The notes: generated by a model from the sequence alone, not told the origin. A DNA stretch of 64,000 bases from Lepas anatifera (GCA_034440635.1 JAOTON010001933.1:32023-96022); one strand, 5' to 3'; numbered from the stretch's first letter, positions 21,818 through 35,020 are shown. Numbers and translations: made by a program.

Positions 21818-22816
21818 GGTACGTTTAAGTTTAAGTTTAAATGAGAGACTTGGTATTAGCTTTGCTAACACCTTTTGGGTAGAAATGGCTAGAGAAGTTT
21901 AATTGAAGAGAGTGGTCCTAGTTTTACTAGCAAAGCTAATGGGAGTATTAACCTAGCTAGGGTTGGGTGTTGGGAGTATTATCCTAACTGGGGAGTGCTT
22001 AGAGAAAGCACCTAGCCTTAGAAAAGGGTGAGCAAAAGGCTGACTCAGCCACTAAGAGGGGGTTTAAGTCGGAGGGGAGGCAGGTGCCTCTTCAGGACCT
22101 AACAGGGGCCTAGGTGGCTGACTCAGCCTCTAAAAAGGAGCCTGACTGGGGCCTATGCTTGTGAGTCCCTAGGGGCAGGTACCGTGGTACCCTTGCACAG
22201 ACGCAGCCCGGGTGGAGGGTTTGAGAGGGGCCCCGCTTCTATTAAGCGGGGGTGAAAGTGAGATGGCCTTACGTATTAGGGATTTTAGCAATGGAGGACC
22301 GATAGGTCCAGCCAAAGCCACACGCCCAAGGACTGACGAGGTCCAACAAGCGTGCTCACCCCGGGACGCAAGCGTCCCACCACTCGGGTTTCCGGCCGAA
22401 GAGTAAAAGAGATAGAAGAGAAAGAGTAGGGGTATGGGACTGAGAAGAAGAGGTACCAGGTGGCCGGAATCCAAGAAACCAAGACCACCTGGACCGATAG
22501 GGTAATTACCGAAAAAGACCAGCTGACGTCCAACAGCACCACACCAACCAGCTGTAAAAACAGCGGCTGGTGAGGCCGGCTGGAGTCAAAGTACCGCACC
22601 GACCAGCTGTAAAAACAGCGGTCGGTGGGACAGACTGGTCGCAGCGAAGACTCGAGCCGGGAGCAGGTCTTGAAAAAGTCTTCTACTCCTTCTTCTTGTC
22701 TTCGCAGCAGGAAACGCAGCAAGCAGCAACGACAGCAAGCAGCAACGACACCAGACCTGCCGGCAAACGCTCAAGCAGGGTGTCAGTCAGGCAAGCCTCT
22801 CTGCGCCTTATCGGTC

Positions 22817-22827
22817 ATTCGGTGACC
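22817..22827. repeat. Target-site word between copies B and C
   Basis: ATTCGGTGACC is the only sequence between the 5' end of copy B and the tail of copy C. It serves as flank for both insertions. Confidence 0.85.
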
Positions 22828-23634
22828 TTACTTACTTACTTATGGCTTTTTATTAGGCGTTCTGTGCATAGCACCTTTGCCCGCCTCTAAAGGAGTGTGT
22901 GGGAGAATTTTAGAATTTAGTGTGAGGGTAAGCTACGTTAGTCTGTTAAAGCAATGGGAGTTATTTCAAGTAATGGGTTGCAAGATGTTTTAGCTTGCAA
23001 GTGGATCGGTCGTGGCAATGGCATAGCCATGCCAAGGGAGGGCTTTTAATAAGTTTAGACCCGCAGAGTGCGAAGGTTATTTCTGTGGTTGAAGACCTTA
23101 TAAATTTAGAGTTTGAAATTTAGAATTTGGAATTTAGAATTTGGAATTTAGAATTTGGAATTTAGAATTTAGAATTTTGTGTGTCAGCTATTGATGTCCG
23201 CTTGTATACGTTACTCGAAAGCCTCCGTTAACTCAATAATTTCGTATTTTAGAAAGTGCGCTAAACACCTGGCCAGGGTGCCGCGATTTACCCTGCAACC
23301 CGGAGGTGAAGTTGCAGCTCCCCTCTTCGGCTGGGCAGCCGCCGCGCAGAGAAAGAAGTGTGAGAGGATAGTTAGATTGTTAGTAAGAGTATAGGTGTGG
23401 TTAGTATAGACCCGCAGTGAAAGGTATCACTGCGGTGAAGAAATCTAACCTATCTAACCTAACCTGATTTCAAAGTTAGCCTAACATAACCTATCCTTAG
23501 CCTACAATGAACCATTTAAAGGTTACAAAACTATTGCTTAAATTTCGCAGTGGATCAGCTATGATTAGAAAATAGGCAAGTCCTACTTTGGGGGTGCACC
23601 ATGCACCCTCATCATATATACTGGGAGGAGTGAT
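22828..23634 (-). other. 3' UTR and tail of copy C
   Basis: As in copy A: AATAAA near the end, the minisatellite at about 23102-23178 with one more unit pair than copy A, and the perfect 9 bp hairpin at 23410-23433. Confidence 0.8.
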
Positions 23635-24537
23635 TTATAGAAACTTCTCTAGCCCAGAGTCCTTTAGAAATGTAAAGACTTTTTCGAGAAGTTCAGGATG
23701 GTCGTTACCGAGCAGAGTTTTTAGGTCTACAGGGATGTTTTGGATTCGGCAGTAATCTAGCATGGGCTGCCGATGGGTATTGTGCTGGGGACAATCGATG
23801 AGAATGTGATGGGGATTCTCCATTGCGTCGCAGGTACCACAGGTACCCGCGTTCCAATAGGCATTTAATTTTGTGTGTCCATTTCTGAGTCTGGTTAGAA
23901 TAACCTCGCGCCGGCGACTCTTTTGGTTGGAACTGGGCCAGTAGCCGATGTTAGGCTTGATATAAAATAGGTGGGCGCTGTGGTTTGTGGTCCAGTTATG
24001 TTGAATTTGCTTCCGGATGGTGTCCTGGAGGAGAGCTTTGCTATCGTCTCCAGACCACTTTAAGGGTTCGATCTCTCTAAGTTCTAGGGACTTTTTTGCC
24101 TGCTCATCGGCCTTTTCATTTCCTTGAATTTTGCAGTGGCCCGGGATCCAAAGAAAAGAGACATCAGGGGTATCATCGATACCTTTCTGAATATCTGCTA
24201 TAACGTGGTGGTTGGGGTTGACTACGTTACTGATGGCCTGCAGGACAGATTTAGAGTCTGAACAGATGACGGCTGAGTTGATATTTTGGGTTCTGATTAT
24301 GGCTAATGCATTTAGGATGGCAACAGCCTCGGCTGTGAAGATGGAGCAGTTGTCCGGAAGTCTTTTCTGAAGGCAAATGTTTTGCCCCCAGATGCCGAGG
24401 CCTACTTTTTCGCCTATTTTGGAGCCGTCTGTAAATATAAAGGTCTTTTCCGTGTTACAAGATCGGAACTCTAGGAATTTTTGGGAGACTTCTTCCTCTG
24501 AGAAGTCCGTTTTACGGGAAGTGAAGAGAAATTCCAC
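23635..24537 (-). CDS. RNase H and CCHC finger domain (copy C, +1 frame)
   Basis: The protein is identical to the copy A frame by eye, with Asp37, Glu70, Asp94, Asp144 and the Cys-His finger intact. The same six-C run (24572-24577) puts it in a different frame from the reverse transcriptase, exactly as in copy A. The frame change therefore predates the two insertions or is functional. Confidence 0.85.
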   Translation of the reverse strand: MEFLFTSRKTDFSEEEVSQKFLEFRSCNTEKTFIFTDGSKIGEKVGLGIWGQNICLQKRLPDNCSIFTAEAVAILNALAIIRTQNINSAVICSDSKSVLQAISNVVNPNHHVIADIQKGIDDTPDVSFLWIPGHCKIQGNEKADEQAKKSLELREIEPLKWSGDDSKALLQDTIRKQIQHNWTTNHSAHLFYIKPNIGYWPSSNQKSRRREVILTRLRNGHTKLNAYWNAGTCGTCDAMENPHHILIDCPQHNTHRQPMLDYCRIQNIPVDLKTLLGNDHPELLEKVFTFLKDSGLEKFL

Positions 24538-27353
24538 TTTGGGCTCTTTTCGAGTCCAGAAGCGGGAGAGTGGGGGGTTTGCCTATTGTCGCTGGCAGTG
24601 CAAGATTTAGGCTTTCCAGGGTTTTCGCTACTCTGTGCTTAAATGGGGGCCACTTCTGTAGAGTGGCTTTATTTGCTCGTCTGGGATGGGCAAAACATTG
24701 TTTTGCCGGGTGATTTTCGGTGGATTGAACCTTAATGTAGTAAGAGATAAGCTGGGCGTCGCGTCTTGTCTGTAGAGGGCACAGCCCGCTATCAGTTAGC
24801 AGGCTGGTGATGGGGGATTCTCCGAGCGCGCCTGTGGCTGCCCGGATACTGGCGTTTTGGACTCGCTCTAGCTTTAATTTATTGGTCTTGTTCGTCGAGT
24901 CAAAAACGAACGAATTATATTCGAGAATGGACCGAATCAGGGACTTGTAGAGCATAAGCAGGGTCTTTCGATCCCCGCCATACTCTGTGCCGCCGAGCAT
25001 GCGGAGAATGTTGACTCGCTTTTGACAGCTAGAGACGACTTTGGTGATGTGCTCATTGAAACTCAATCGGGAATCTAGGGTGACGCCCAAGAATTTGAAG
25101 CTATTGGTGCATTCAATAGGTTTACCCGAGATTTGGAGCCGTGGAGGGTCGTGTCTGGAATGCGCTCTGGCAAAGACAACGACTGATGATTTTTCCGCCG
25201 AGAGTGATAGACCCATTAAGCTACACCAATTATCGATGTCGTTTAAGCTGTCCTGCAACTGCGTAGTTGCGTGTTGGAATTCTGGTTCGTTATACCGCCT
25301 GGTATCGATTGCAGTGGCTTTCCAAATGGCGACATCGTCCGCAAAGAGGGAGTAATTTATTCCAGGCGGTAGCTTTTTGGCGAAGAGATCATTGATCATT
25401 ACTAAAAAGAGGGTGGGGGACAGAACGCTACCCTGGGGTGTGCCTTGGTCCTGGGTTGCCAGGTAGGAGAATGTGGTGCCACAACGGACTTTAAATTTTC
25501 GGTCCTTGAGAAAGTTTTCAATGAATTTTGCAAGGTGGCCACGAATTCCTAGCTTGCTTAATTTAAACAAAAGGGCGTCTTTTTGTACGCGATCGAACGC
25601 CGATTTAATGTCTAAGAATGCAGCTATTGTTACTTGCTTTTTGTAAAAGCCATTTTGGATGTCACTGACTAGTTTCACCAAATTGTCAGTGGTGGCTCGC
25701 CCGCGCCGGAAGCCTGATTGCATAGCATCAAGCTTCTTTTCGAGGATCTCGTGAAGTCTAACGTTTACCATGCGCTCGACAAGCTTGCTAGCACAGCTAG
25801 TAAGCGAAATTGGGCGATAACCTTTGGGTCTGTTTTTTCTTTGCCAGGTTTTGGAAGGGGGATGATAATACTCTCTCGCCACGATGTGGGGAAAGAGTCG
25901 CTAAGAAACATGTTGTTAATGGCCGAAAGCAGGTACTTTAGTGCTGTTTGGCTGAGGTGCCTGAAGAAAGAGTAGTGAATTTCGTCAGGGCCCACTGCAG
26001 TGTTTCCACACTTGCTAATGGCGTAATTTAGCTCGGTCATTGTAAATGGTACATTATAATACTCTTGATTACCATAATTGATGAATGTGTGCTTTTGCAC
26101 CATTCTGCCTGGTCTTTGGAGCGCTGGCTGTATGAGTTATTAGCTGCGACACTGGCGTAATGATCAGCAAATTTATCCATGACTTCCTTAGGTTCGGTGA
26201 TGGGTTGGCCAGCTATTTCTAGCTGAGGGAAAGGTCCACGGGGTGGTCGCCTCGCAGAGAAAGCTCTAATGGTTTTCCAAACTTGGGTGGTGGGAGTGAA
26301 GCGGTTGAATTTGGAGGCAAAGGAGTTGAAACTGTCCTTTTGAACCCGCTTGCACGTGTTTCGAAAGTGTTCTTTTGCTGCCCGAAGTGCGGATCGAGTA
26401 GGGCTGTGTGCCCTCCTCTCATATGCCTTGCGGGCTCTAATCATTTGAGCTTTGGCGTGTGCCGTCTCTGCGTTCCACCATGGGGCTCCGTTTTTCTTTC
26501 GGGGTCCTCTGGTTTTTGGTATTGCTACTTGTGCTGCTGAGCTTATGGCTCTTAGTATTAACTCAATGTCTGCCGAGTGTGGGTCACCTTCGGTGACCAG
26601 TGTGAGGTCGACCTCTGCCTCAAATTTTGTCCAGTCCGCTCGTTTTAGACTCCAGGAAGGGGTAAACAGATCAACGCGGTCGAGTGCTCCTTGGGGGACA
26701 TTGATTTTGATTGGGAGGTGATCGCTCATGCCTGGGTTGTCTTCGACATCCCAGGTAAATAGTGACGCAATTCTAGGCGTGCAGCACGAAATATCAATGG
26801 CTGAGTCTAAATGTCCGCTTTGCGTTGCTTGGCGGGTTGGTGCGCCGTTATTTAGGATAACTAAATTTTGAAAACCTATTGCGTCATATATAATTTCACC
26901 TCTACGGTTTGGCGTGGCGCTGCCCCAGGATGGGTGGTGACCATTCAAATCTCCAAGTAATAACAAAGGCCCGTTAATTTGATTAAATAGTTGTGCGAGT
27001 TCCCGATCCGTTGGATCAGGGTCGCAAGGGGATATGTATATTGAGACAACCGTCAATTGGACGTGTTGTATTTTCAAACTAATAGCTACACAGTCCAGTG
27101 ATGTTACCAAAGGCACGTGACTGTGTGGGATGCTATTTTCTATTAGGATGGCTGTGCCTCCCTTACGGACAGCAGCGTTTACGTTATGGCGATACCAAGA
27201 GTAACCCGAGATTTTGTATTTATCGTTATCTTTATCAGAAAAGTGGGTCTCTTGTAATGCTGCTAGTGCCGGTTTTTTCTCAGCAAATATTGATGAAAAA
27301 AGCGGGAATTTCCCGATAAGGCCATTTGTATTCCATTGTAGAATTGAACCCAT
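24512..27353 (-). pseudogene. ORF2, two frameshifts (copy C)
   Basis: Endonuclease and reverse transcriptase sequence is complete, but two one-base losses in T runs break it. One is at about 25822-25825 (TTT where copy A has TTTT), the other at about 26092-26096 (TTTT where copy A has TTTTT). Open pieces are 27353-26037, 26103-25765 and 25882-24512. All catalytic motifs survive in the pieces. Confidence 0.88.
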
Positions 27354-27361
27354 GGTGGTTT

Positions 27362-29142
27362 TTAACGTTTGTGATTAGGGGATCTACGCTTACGAAGGTT
27401 ATACGAGCACCTGCTGCTGCTGCTATCGCTAGCAGGAGAAACTGGGGTGGAGTGTCTGGAAAAGCTAATTTTCCTTGCTACGGGTGAGCTGCCGGGGCTG
27501 GAGGAGCCGGGGCTGGGGGTTTCCAGGAGGGGAGCTCTGGAAGAGTTTATAACAGTTTTTGCAGAGCTCGTCTCTGAAGCACTGCTGGTGTCAGAGACGG
27601 TCTCTGTCCCGGACAGCTCGTTGACAGACTGACTTTTGTCGTCTGACGTTTCAAAGTCACTTGAGAACTGAAACTGCATATAATGACCTATGAGGTCGGT
27701 TTGGGATCCGCAAGTGCGGGTGGTTGGTGCTGTTTGGAAAGAAGCATCGCTTCTTTCCAAGGAGAGAGGAGCAGTTTCAGTTTGGGTTGAAATGTTTATT
27801 TTTTTGGATTTTGGTTTGAGTGGCAGCCGTTTTACCCTGAGGGGGTAGGCTGCCACTCGTTAAAGGCCTTCTCGGAGCCTGCCTTTGGCGGCGCCTGGGA
27901 AGGGGAGCACCTGTGAATTTAGAGTGCTTGGGGGCAGGTAGCGAGGGAAAATCAGACTTTTCAGTCACTCGTGCAGAGTGGCTTTGCCACCCTGCTGCTG
28001 GTGTCCAGGTCTTCCTGGTGATTTTAGGTGCCTGAGGGGCGGGAGGATTTTTGGTCGGAAGACCTGGCGGAGAACTAGTGCGGGTCGGGAGATCCTCCCA
28101 GCCCGCAGCGGGCGTCCACCTACGCCAAAAAGTGATTGCGCCACGTGGTGGGGGGAGGGGGGACGGACGGCCTGATGGGCGCCAAGAAAAGGGGCTCCAT
28201 TAGGGGGCGGATGTGGCGGCTTGTGTTTTTGGGTGGCTGAGGATGTTTGGAAATGGGGTGTTCCTGGCCGGCTGTGCTGGGGGCTGCTGTGGGAGCCTTG
28301 CTACCACAGCTTTTTGGGACTGTGCGGCTCTTTTCTTTTTGCAGCACTTCTTTGCGGGCCAGGTCAAACGGGAGCTTTTTTTCCTCAGCCAAAACGTTAA
28401 CTTCTTTTTCTCGGAGCCAGGTCGGGCACTTGGGATTATCTGCCCCATGAGCGCCGCCACAGGCAGCGCACTTGAGGCTTTTTGAGGTGCAATCTTTAGT
28501 GCGGTGCTTAGCACTGCACTTGCCGCATCGTGGGGTGGGGTTTTTACAGTTTGATTCTACGTGCCCGTACCTTTGACAAGTTTGGCAACGAATAGGGAGG
28601 GGGTAGTACGGCCTAACTGGGTAGACACAGTCGCCCAGTTTAATTTGGCCGCAGTCATCCCGACACTTTGTGTCGAAGGTGACAATAAAACGGTGGTCTC
28701 GTAGACGTGGGTCTTTTTGGGCAGAATTTTTGTTGGGGTTCAACTTTTCAAGGGCTAGCACATTTTGACCTTTAAAGTCAAACATGTGCTCAAGGTCCAC
28801 ATCAGAGAGATGGGACACTTCCGGGGCATTGATGATGCCCCGGTAGAAGTTAAGGGAGTGGTGAACAGAAAATATGACAGGTTTCGACCCAAAAGTTTTT
28901 GTGGCCAGCAGGGCTCGGGTAGATTCCTGATTAGAGGTTTTGATGAGGATGTCTTTTTGGTGCTTAATAATCTCAAAACTACCTTTGACTTTTTGGCTGA
29001 TGGCCTTATCCAAATTAAAGGTTGACTCTTTTGCCAAGTTTTGGTGCGTCGAAAGGTAGGTGCCAACCAGCCAAGCTCCGCTTGGCAGGTTGGCTTTGTT
29101 TAAACGGGGGCTGGAGGGACGGAAGAGAGAGGTGGAAGCCAT
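27362..29142 (-). pseudogene. ORF1, frameshifted (copy C)
   Basis: Starts at the ATG at 29142. Like copy B it has 7 T after the knuckles and 6 G in the Pro-rich region, so the N-terminal reading stops near 28120. A further extra T in a T run near 27798-27804 splits the C-terminal half again (27968-27777 and 27856-27362). The three zinc knuckles are intact. Confidence 0.85.
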
Positions 29143-30124
29143 GGTACGTTTAAGTTTAAGTTTAAATGAAATACTTGGTATTAGCTTTGCTAACACCTTT
29201 TGGGTAGAAATGGCTAGAGAAGTTGAATTGAAGAAAGTGGTCCTAGTTTTACTAGCAAAGCTAATGGGAGTATTAACCTAGCTAGGGTTGGGTGTTGGGA
29301 GTATTATCCTAACTGGGGAGTGCTTAGAGAAAGCACCTAGCCTTAGAAAAGTGTGAGCAAAAGGCTGACTCAGCCACTAAGAGGGGGTTTAAGTCGGAGG
29401 GGAGGCAGGTGCCTCTTCAGGACCTAACAGGGGCCTAGGTGGCTGACTCAGCCTCTAAAAAGGAGCCTGACTGGGGCCTATGCTTGTGAGTCCCTAGGGG
29501 CAGGTACCGTGGTACCCTTGCACAGACGCAGCCCGGGTGGAGGGTTTGAGAGGGGCCCCGCTTCTATTAAGCGGGGGTGAAAGTGAGATGGCCTTACGTA
29601 TTAGGGATTTTAGCAATGGAGGACCGATAGGTCCAGCCAAAGCCACACGCCCAAGGACTGACGAGGTCCAACAAGCGTGCTCACCCCGGGACGCAAGCGT
29701 CCCACCACTCGGGTTTCCGGCCGAAGAGTAAAAGAGATAGAAGAGAAAGAGTAGGGTTATGGGACTGAGAAGAAGAGGTACCAGGTGGCCGGAATCCAAG
29801 AAACCAAGACCACCTGGACCGATAGGGTAATTACCGAAAAGACCAGCTGACGTCCAACAGCACCACACCAACCAGCTGTAAAAACAGCGGCTGGTGAGGC
29901 CGGCTGGAGTCAAAGTACCGCACCGACCAGCTGTAAAAACAGCGGTCGGTGGGACAGACTGGTCGCAGCGAAGACTCGAGCCGGGAGCAGGTCTTGAAAA
30001 AGTCTTCTACTCCTTCTTCTTGTCTTCGCAGCAGGAAACGCAGCAAGCAGCAACGACAGCAAGCAGCAACGACACCAGACCTGCCGGCAAACGCTCAAGC
30101 AGGGTGTCAGTCAGGCAAGCCTGA

Positions 30125-30724
<600 letters not shown>

Positions 30725-30754
30725 GCAGTGACGAAACTGTGCGTCAACAAAACA

Positions 30755-30770
30755 GGTCCTTATCAGGACC
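30755..30770 (+). terminator. Histone mRNA 3' stem-loop (H3, unit 2)
   Basis: GGTCCTTATCAGGACC, 31 nt after the stop. Confidence 0.95.
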
Positions 30771-33700
30771 ACTAAGCTGTCGTTTAAATTTGATGCAGAC
30801 ACCAGTCGACGGCAAAGTCGGGTAATGTGCTAAAGAAGGCGCCCTCACCAGTGGTGAAAAGCTGTGTCCAGAGTTGGCCATAATAGCTACAAAATCCAAA
30901 TGGGAACACATTTACATGCTGTTTGGCTACGGCATTGCGGTATTTTCTGGGGCTGCAATAAAACTGAAGCAATTTCTGCTCCAAAACCTTGTCAATTACC
31001 ACTCCTTTCACCTCTCTTTGTTTATCTAACATACAGTTCAGCCATACTGCTAAAATCACCAGGGTGAATCCACTCTGCTTGAAGGTAGATTTCCACGGAA
31101 CCAACACGTTTCCTCATGCATTGGCAGCTTTGGTTTGGTGGATATATGGAAGGTATTTTTCAGTGATCACAAGTTTATGACCTTCCAGTACATTTCATGC
31201 ATTTTCTGAACAGCTATGTCCAGCTATGCTATCTAAACTAGCAACCTGTCCAAAATGTTACAATTTGTGAACACCGACCGGGCAGAAAACCTCAGCCATG
31301 ATGAAATACCGGCCAGAAAGACGGATTCCCATGCTATCTGTTGGCAGCCTGGGTTTTGCTTGGAAAACAAGTGCTGCATATTTTTCCATGGAAATGTGAA
31401 CTTCCAATTATGGGTCCCACCACTGGGGAGGTGGCTATTTTGGCAGCCCTGACCACAGCTTCCTCGCTGGCATGTAGCAGGTTCTGGTTGGCTAGGCTAG
31501 GTTTGAATAAGATGAGTCGAGGTTAGTTTCAGTTAGCATAGGCACAGCTTGGTTAAAGTTGACCTCAGTCGCGAAGGCTGCTGACTCAAACAAAGTGAAA
31601 ATGAAATTGAAATGTGTTGACAGCTTGAAAAGTTGTGGACATCTACACTCACCTCATTCACTTACCGCATGACGTTGTCAGGTTGGCTAGGGTTGTCCAA
31701 CTGGCTTTCAGGTTTGGAGGTGATACAAGACGCCCCACACCACGAGCAGCATGCTCGGACTTGAACACTGTGGTTGCCTTCTGTTTGGCTCTGTGGAATT
31801 CATTGATCATAGTTCAAAGACATATACAGGCTCAGGCAGGAAGGCCATTGAAAAACCTAGCTACATGGGCATTTCCTGTACACAGCATACCATGCCCATT
31901 GTTAATATTAGCACCGCCACAGCAATTCAAACCTTTAAAATGGAGTGTCACACTGCTGTCACATGCAAGAAGTGGTTGACTCAATTAACCAGGGGCGACA
32001 CAGTGAACCAACACAACTCAGACTCAAACTTCAGTCTGGCCAACACAATTAGGATGTGACTAAAAACACAACCCAACTCAAGTTTGGCTCAAGTCGAAAA
32101 TGAAGTCGGTATTCAAATAATAATCAGTGAAGAGGAAATGCATAACTAACACATGCATTTGTAAGGCCATGCATCCACTAAAACAATTCAACACACAGCA
32201 TGCTTGAAAATTTAAACATATCAATTTCATTTATGTTGACAAAATATCCTTCACACTCACCTTCTTGTCTTGGGAAGTTCCAGTGATGAGCACTGCCAAA
32301 AGAAAAACAAACAAAAATATTCAATTATGGTTACCGTGACCAATGCTTGTGCAGAAATTCCACCTTTGGCCTTGTGTCATCCGCTGAGCCTGCTCTTTTT
32401 GCCAGGGTTGGGGAAAAACACTGAGGAGATGAGGCCAGTATACAACTGGGGAATGCATGACTGCGCCAAAACACCGTTGCGGCATACTGGCAGCAGAAAT
32501 AGTGAGGCCGTCTGCTTTAGTGGCAATGAAGAAAAAGAAGCAGCATCAAGACTGTTTTGTTTTGAGCAAAGACTATTATTGGCAATAAGATGGTAGCAAA
32601 ACTATTCTAGGGTAGTGTGAAACAATGGAAATAAAAATTTAAAGTGAATTTAGAATGAAATTGTCGAGCGATTTCCTACCTCACTTTGTTAAACGAATAA
32701 ACTAAGTGTCTTGGAAATTGGAAGCGGTACTGTCGTACCAGCTAATGTTCTTTTATTGGTGCAATTAGGGGAGGGACTAAAATGCGGATAGAAGGTGCGG
32801 AGAAACTCATGCTCCGTCACCAGAGCAGTTAGCGACTCGCTTTTTTAACCAATCGAATCGGCGTGATCTGAAACGGACTACTAATGAGTTTCATTTTGAT
32901 CTGTAAATAAATACTGACGCCTTAACGTAAAGCGCTACTTTTTGGCCTGCGAAATTAAGAAGGGAGCAATTAGCAATCCTTGCTGCGGTGATCAATGGTT
33001 ACACCATTAACTTACTGGACTCGCTCGACCCTTCTAATTCACTTTGCAGATTTGCGCTAACTTGGTTTCAGGGCTCCCCTCCCCCAGCTTGGTGTCAGGG
33101 GACCCCCGATCATCGATATCGAAGGCTCTGGATTATCGCACATTGATTTTGGGGCTTCTGGGTTTGGCCTCAGGGGGTCCGAGCTTGTTCTCAGGTGCCC
33201 CTGAGCCCCAAGACTAGCTCCCGTATGTCGCTGAGAATGACTCTCGGGAGCACTCCCGAGAATAATTTTTGGCTGCTTCACGAGATTGATTCTCTGGGCC
33301 CTTTATACAAAAAAATACGTTATAGCGTTGGTATTTACGGATGGATCAGAAAGTCAAGAATGCCCCATTTCAGACCACGCCGATTCCATTGGTGGAAACA
33401 GCGAGTCACTGGCTGCTATGTTTTCAGAGCATGGGTTTCTCCGCACGTTCTATCCGCATTTGACCCGCGCCCCACCGGGGGTCCAGCGCCACCTTCGCCC
33501 CACCGGGGGTGGCCATCGATGCCCCCCCGGTGGGGCAAGGGTTCACACGCGCATTGACCGGGGTCTAAGCCACCTTCGCATTGACGGGGGGCGGGTACCC
33601 GCCCCCGTCAATGTGCGTGTTAAAGTTGAAAAGTAATGTTTTATTCAATAACACAAAGGTCTGTTCTCCTGTATTTGTGTTTGAATTATTTCCAAAAAGC

Positions 33701-34300
33701 TTTTAAAAACTACAAAATGAATTAGTTTGCCCTTGAAACGGAAAAAAGCATAATTACTCAAGTCTTCAGCGGTTTCGCTCCGCGGGTCTTGAGTCGTTTT
33801 CTGCTTCAGCCCCAGGACGACAAAACTTTTGCGTCAGATGGGGCACGTGACCCCGGTTTGAGAATTCCCAGGCTTCTGATTGGTGAATTGTGATTTCTTT
33901 TAAGCCCTATATTTCTATTTCGAAAGAGTTTCGGAATGTTGTTTTTCTAAAGTAATTGTTTTCTGTAAAAGTCCAAGCATCTACATTACTGTTCAGGCGA
34001 GATATGACCTACTTCTTAGAGAAATTGATAGTCTTGGCCGTGTGTACGTCATATACATCGATATGAGGTGTACCGGTAAAGTCGTCTAGAAATGTTGACT
34101 TTGAGAGCAATTTGAAGGCATTTACAGGCCGAATTCGCAAAAATGAGCTTTTTTGTAACCTTTTCATATAGCCAAGACAAAATTTTCGCGTATCTCCCTT
34201 TAAGTGCACGACGGAGTCGCACCTCAGAAACAAGACAAAGTTCTCTGAGCAAAAGACATTGGCGTGACGTCTGCAATGCATGCCTGGACAAGAATGGTGT
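30771..34300. other. H3-H1 spacer with possible minus-strand exons
   Basis: 3.5 kb without a recognised gene. Three minus-strand pieces look exon-like. One is 32292-32261, 32 nt between a pyrimidine-rich TTTTCTTTTGGCAG acceptor and an AAG|GTGAGT donor. Another is 31875-31666, with a TACAG acceptor and a GCG|GTAAGTG donor; about 40 codons are open before the donor. The third is the open frame 31107-30784 ending Trp-Cys-Leu-His-Gln-Ile, which converges on H3. About 33040-33615 holds GC-rich CCCCACCGGGGG blocks related to the ends of the 1971-3005 element, and a palindrome at 33579-33613. Confidence 0.35.
33579..33613. repeat. GC-rich palindrome in the H3-H1 spacer
   Basis: CATTGACGGGGGGCGGGT / ACCCGCCCCCGTCAATG: arms of about 17 bp centred on GTAC, with one extra G on the left. 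It recurs at 43701-43735 (two extra G) and 53826-53860. Confidence 0.8.
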
Positions 34301-34316
34301 GGCTCTAACAAGAGCC
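34301..34316 (-). terminator. Histone mRNA 3' stem-loop (H1, unit 2)
   Basis: On the minus strand GGCTCTTGTTAGAGCC, 51 nt after the H1 stop. The loop has G at the position usually C/T. Confidence 0.85.
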
Positions 34317-34367
34317 ATTGCCAGCCATCGCTGACGCGTCGCCGTAAATAGCACCGGCAATAGCCGC

Positions 34368-34937
34368 TTACTTCTTGGCTGCCTTCTTTGCCGGAGACTT
34401 CTTCGCCTTGGGCGCTTTGGGCTTTTTGACCGGAGACTTGGCGGTTTTCTTGGCCTTGCTGGGCTTCTTGGCCGCAGGTTTCTTCGCCTTGGCGGGCGAT
34501 TTTGCAGCTTTTTTGGCCTTGGCCGGCGACTTGGCGGCCTTCTTTGCGGCGGGCTTTTTGGCCGGCTTTTTCGTCGCCTTTTTGGCTGGTGACTTGGCAA
34601 CTTTTTTGACAGCAGCCTTCTTGGGCTTGTCTTTCAGCGTCGCCGCCGACAGCTTGAAGGAGCCGCTGGCACCTTTACCCTTAGTCTGCACCAAGGAGCC
34701 AGAAGTGACACCCGACTTGAGGGCACGCTTGATGAATGGAGCCAGCTTCTCGACGTCGACCTTGTAGTTGGCAGCGATGTACTTCTTGATCGCTATCAAC
34801 GAAGAACCACCACGCTCCTTCAGGCCTTTGATGGCGCCTTGCACCATCTCCACGGTGGGAGGATGCGTAGGCTTGGCCCTAGCCACCTTGGGCTTGGAGG
34901 CTTTCGCCGGAGCGGGAGCAGCAGCGGTATCGGTCAT
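34368..34937 (-). CDS. H1: Histone H1 (unit 2)
   Basis: 189 residues. A short Ala/Pro-rich N-tail is followed by the winged-helix globular domain at about 24-98 (PPTVEMV...GGSSL.AIKKYI...KLAPFIK...[11 protein letters not shown]). The C-tail from about 105 is Lys/Ala/Pro-rich with repeated Ser-Pro-Ala-Lys motifs. It is the linker histone; it binds nucleosome entry/exit DNA. The start codon is the only Met before the domain. A CRE-like TGACGTCA lies about 85 bp upstream (35021-35028). No intron. Confidence 0.97.
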   Translation of the reverse strand: MTDTAAAPAPAKASKPKVARAKPTHPPTVEMVQGAIKGLKERGGSSLIAIKKYIAANYKVDVEKLAPFIKRALKSGVTSGSLVQTKGKGASGSFKLSAATLKDKPKKAAVKKVAKSPAKKATKKPAKKPAAKKAAKSPAKAKKAAKSPAKAKKPAAKKPSKAKKTAKSPVKKPKAPKAKKSPAKKAAKK

Positions 34938-35020
34938 AGCGATAAAATTTTAGCTTTACCGGTGCACAGAGTTTGTGGGCGTACTAAGTGTTGCCCACAC
35001 CCGAGTGCACAAAATGCATC

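Larger units (their letters stand above)
17563..22816 (-). mobile_element. Histone-site non-LTR retrotransposon, copy B (3' part missing)
   Basis: The 5' end lies on the target word at 22817-22827 as in the other copies, and ORF1 and most of ORF2 are nearly identical to copy A. The sense 3' end is absent: ORF2 is cut just after the Asp-Ser-Thr-Asn codons and joined to histone spacer with a 2 bp overlap (TG). This is the opposite of the 5' truncation expected from incomplete reverse transcription, so it records a later deletion. Confidence 0.9.

Noticed and set aside
34049..34600. An Arg/Pro-rich 183-codon frame overlapping H1 (also in other units)
   Set aside because: An alternative frame of the Lys/Pro-rich H1 tail; the composition is a by-product.
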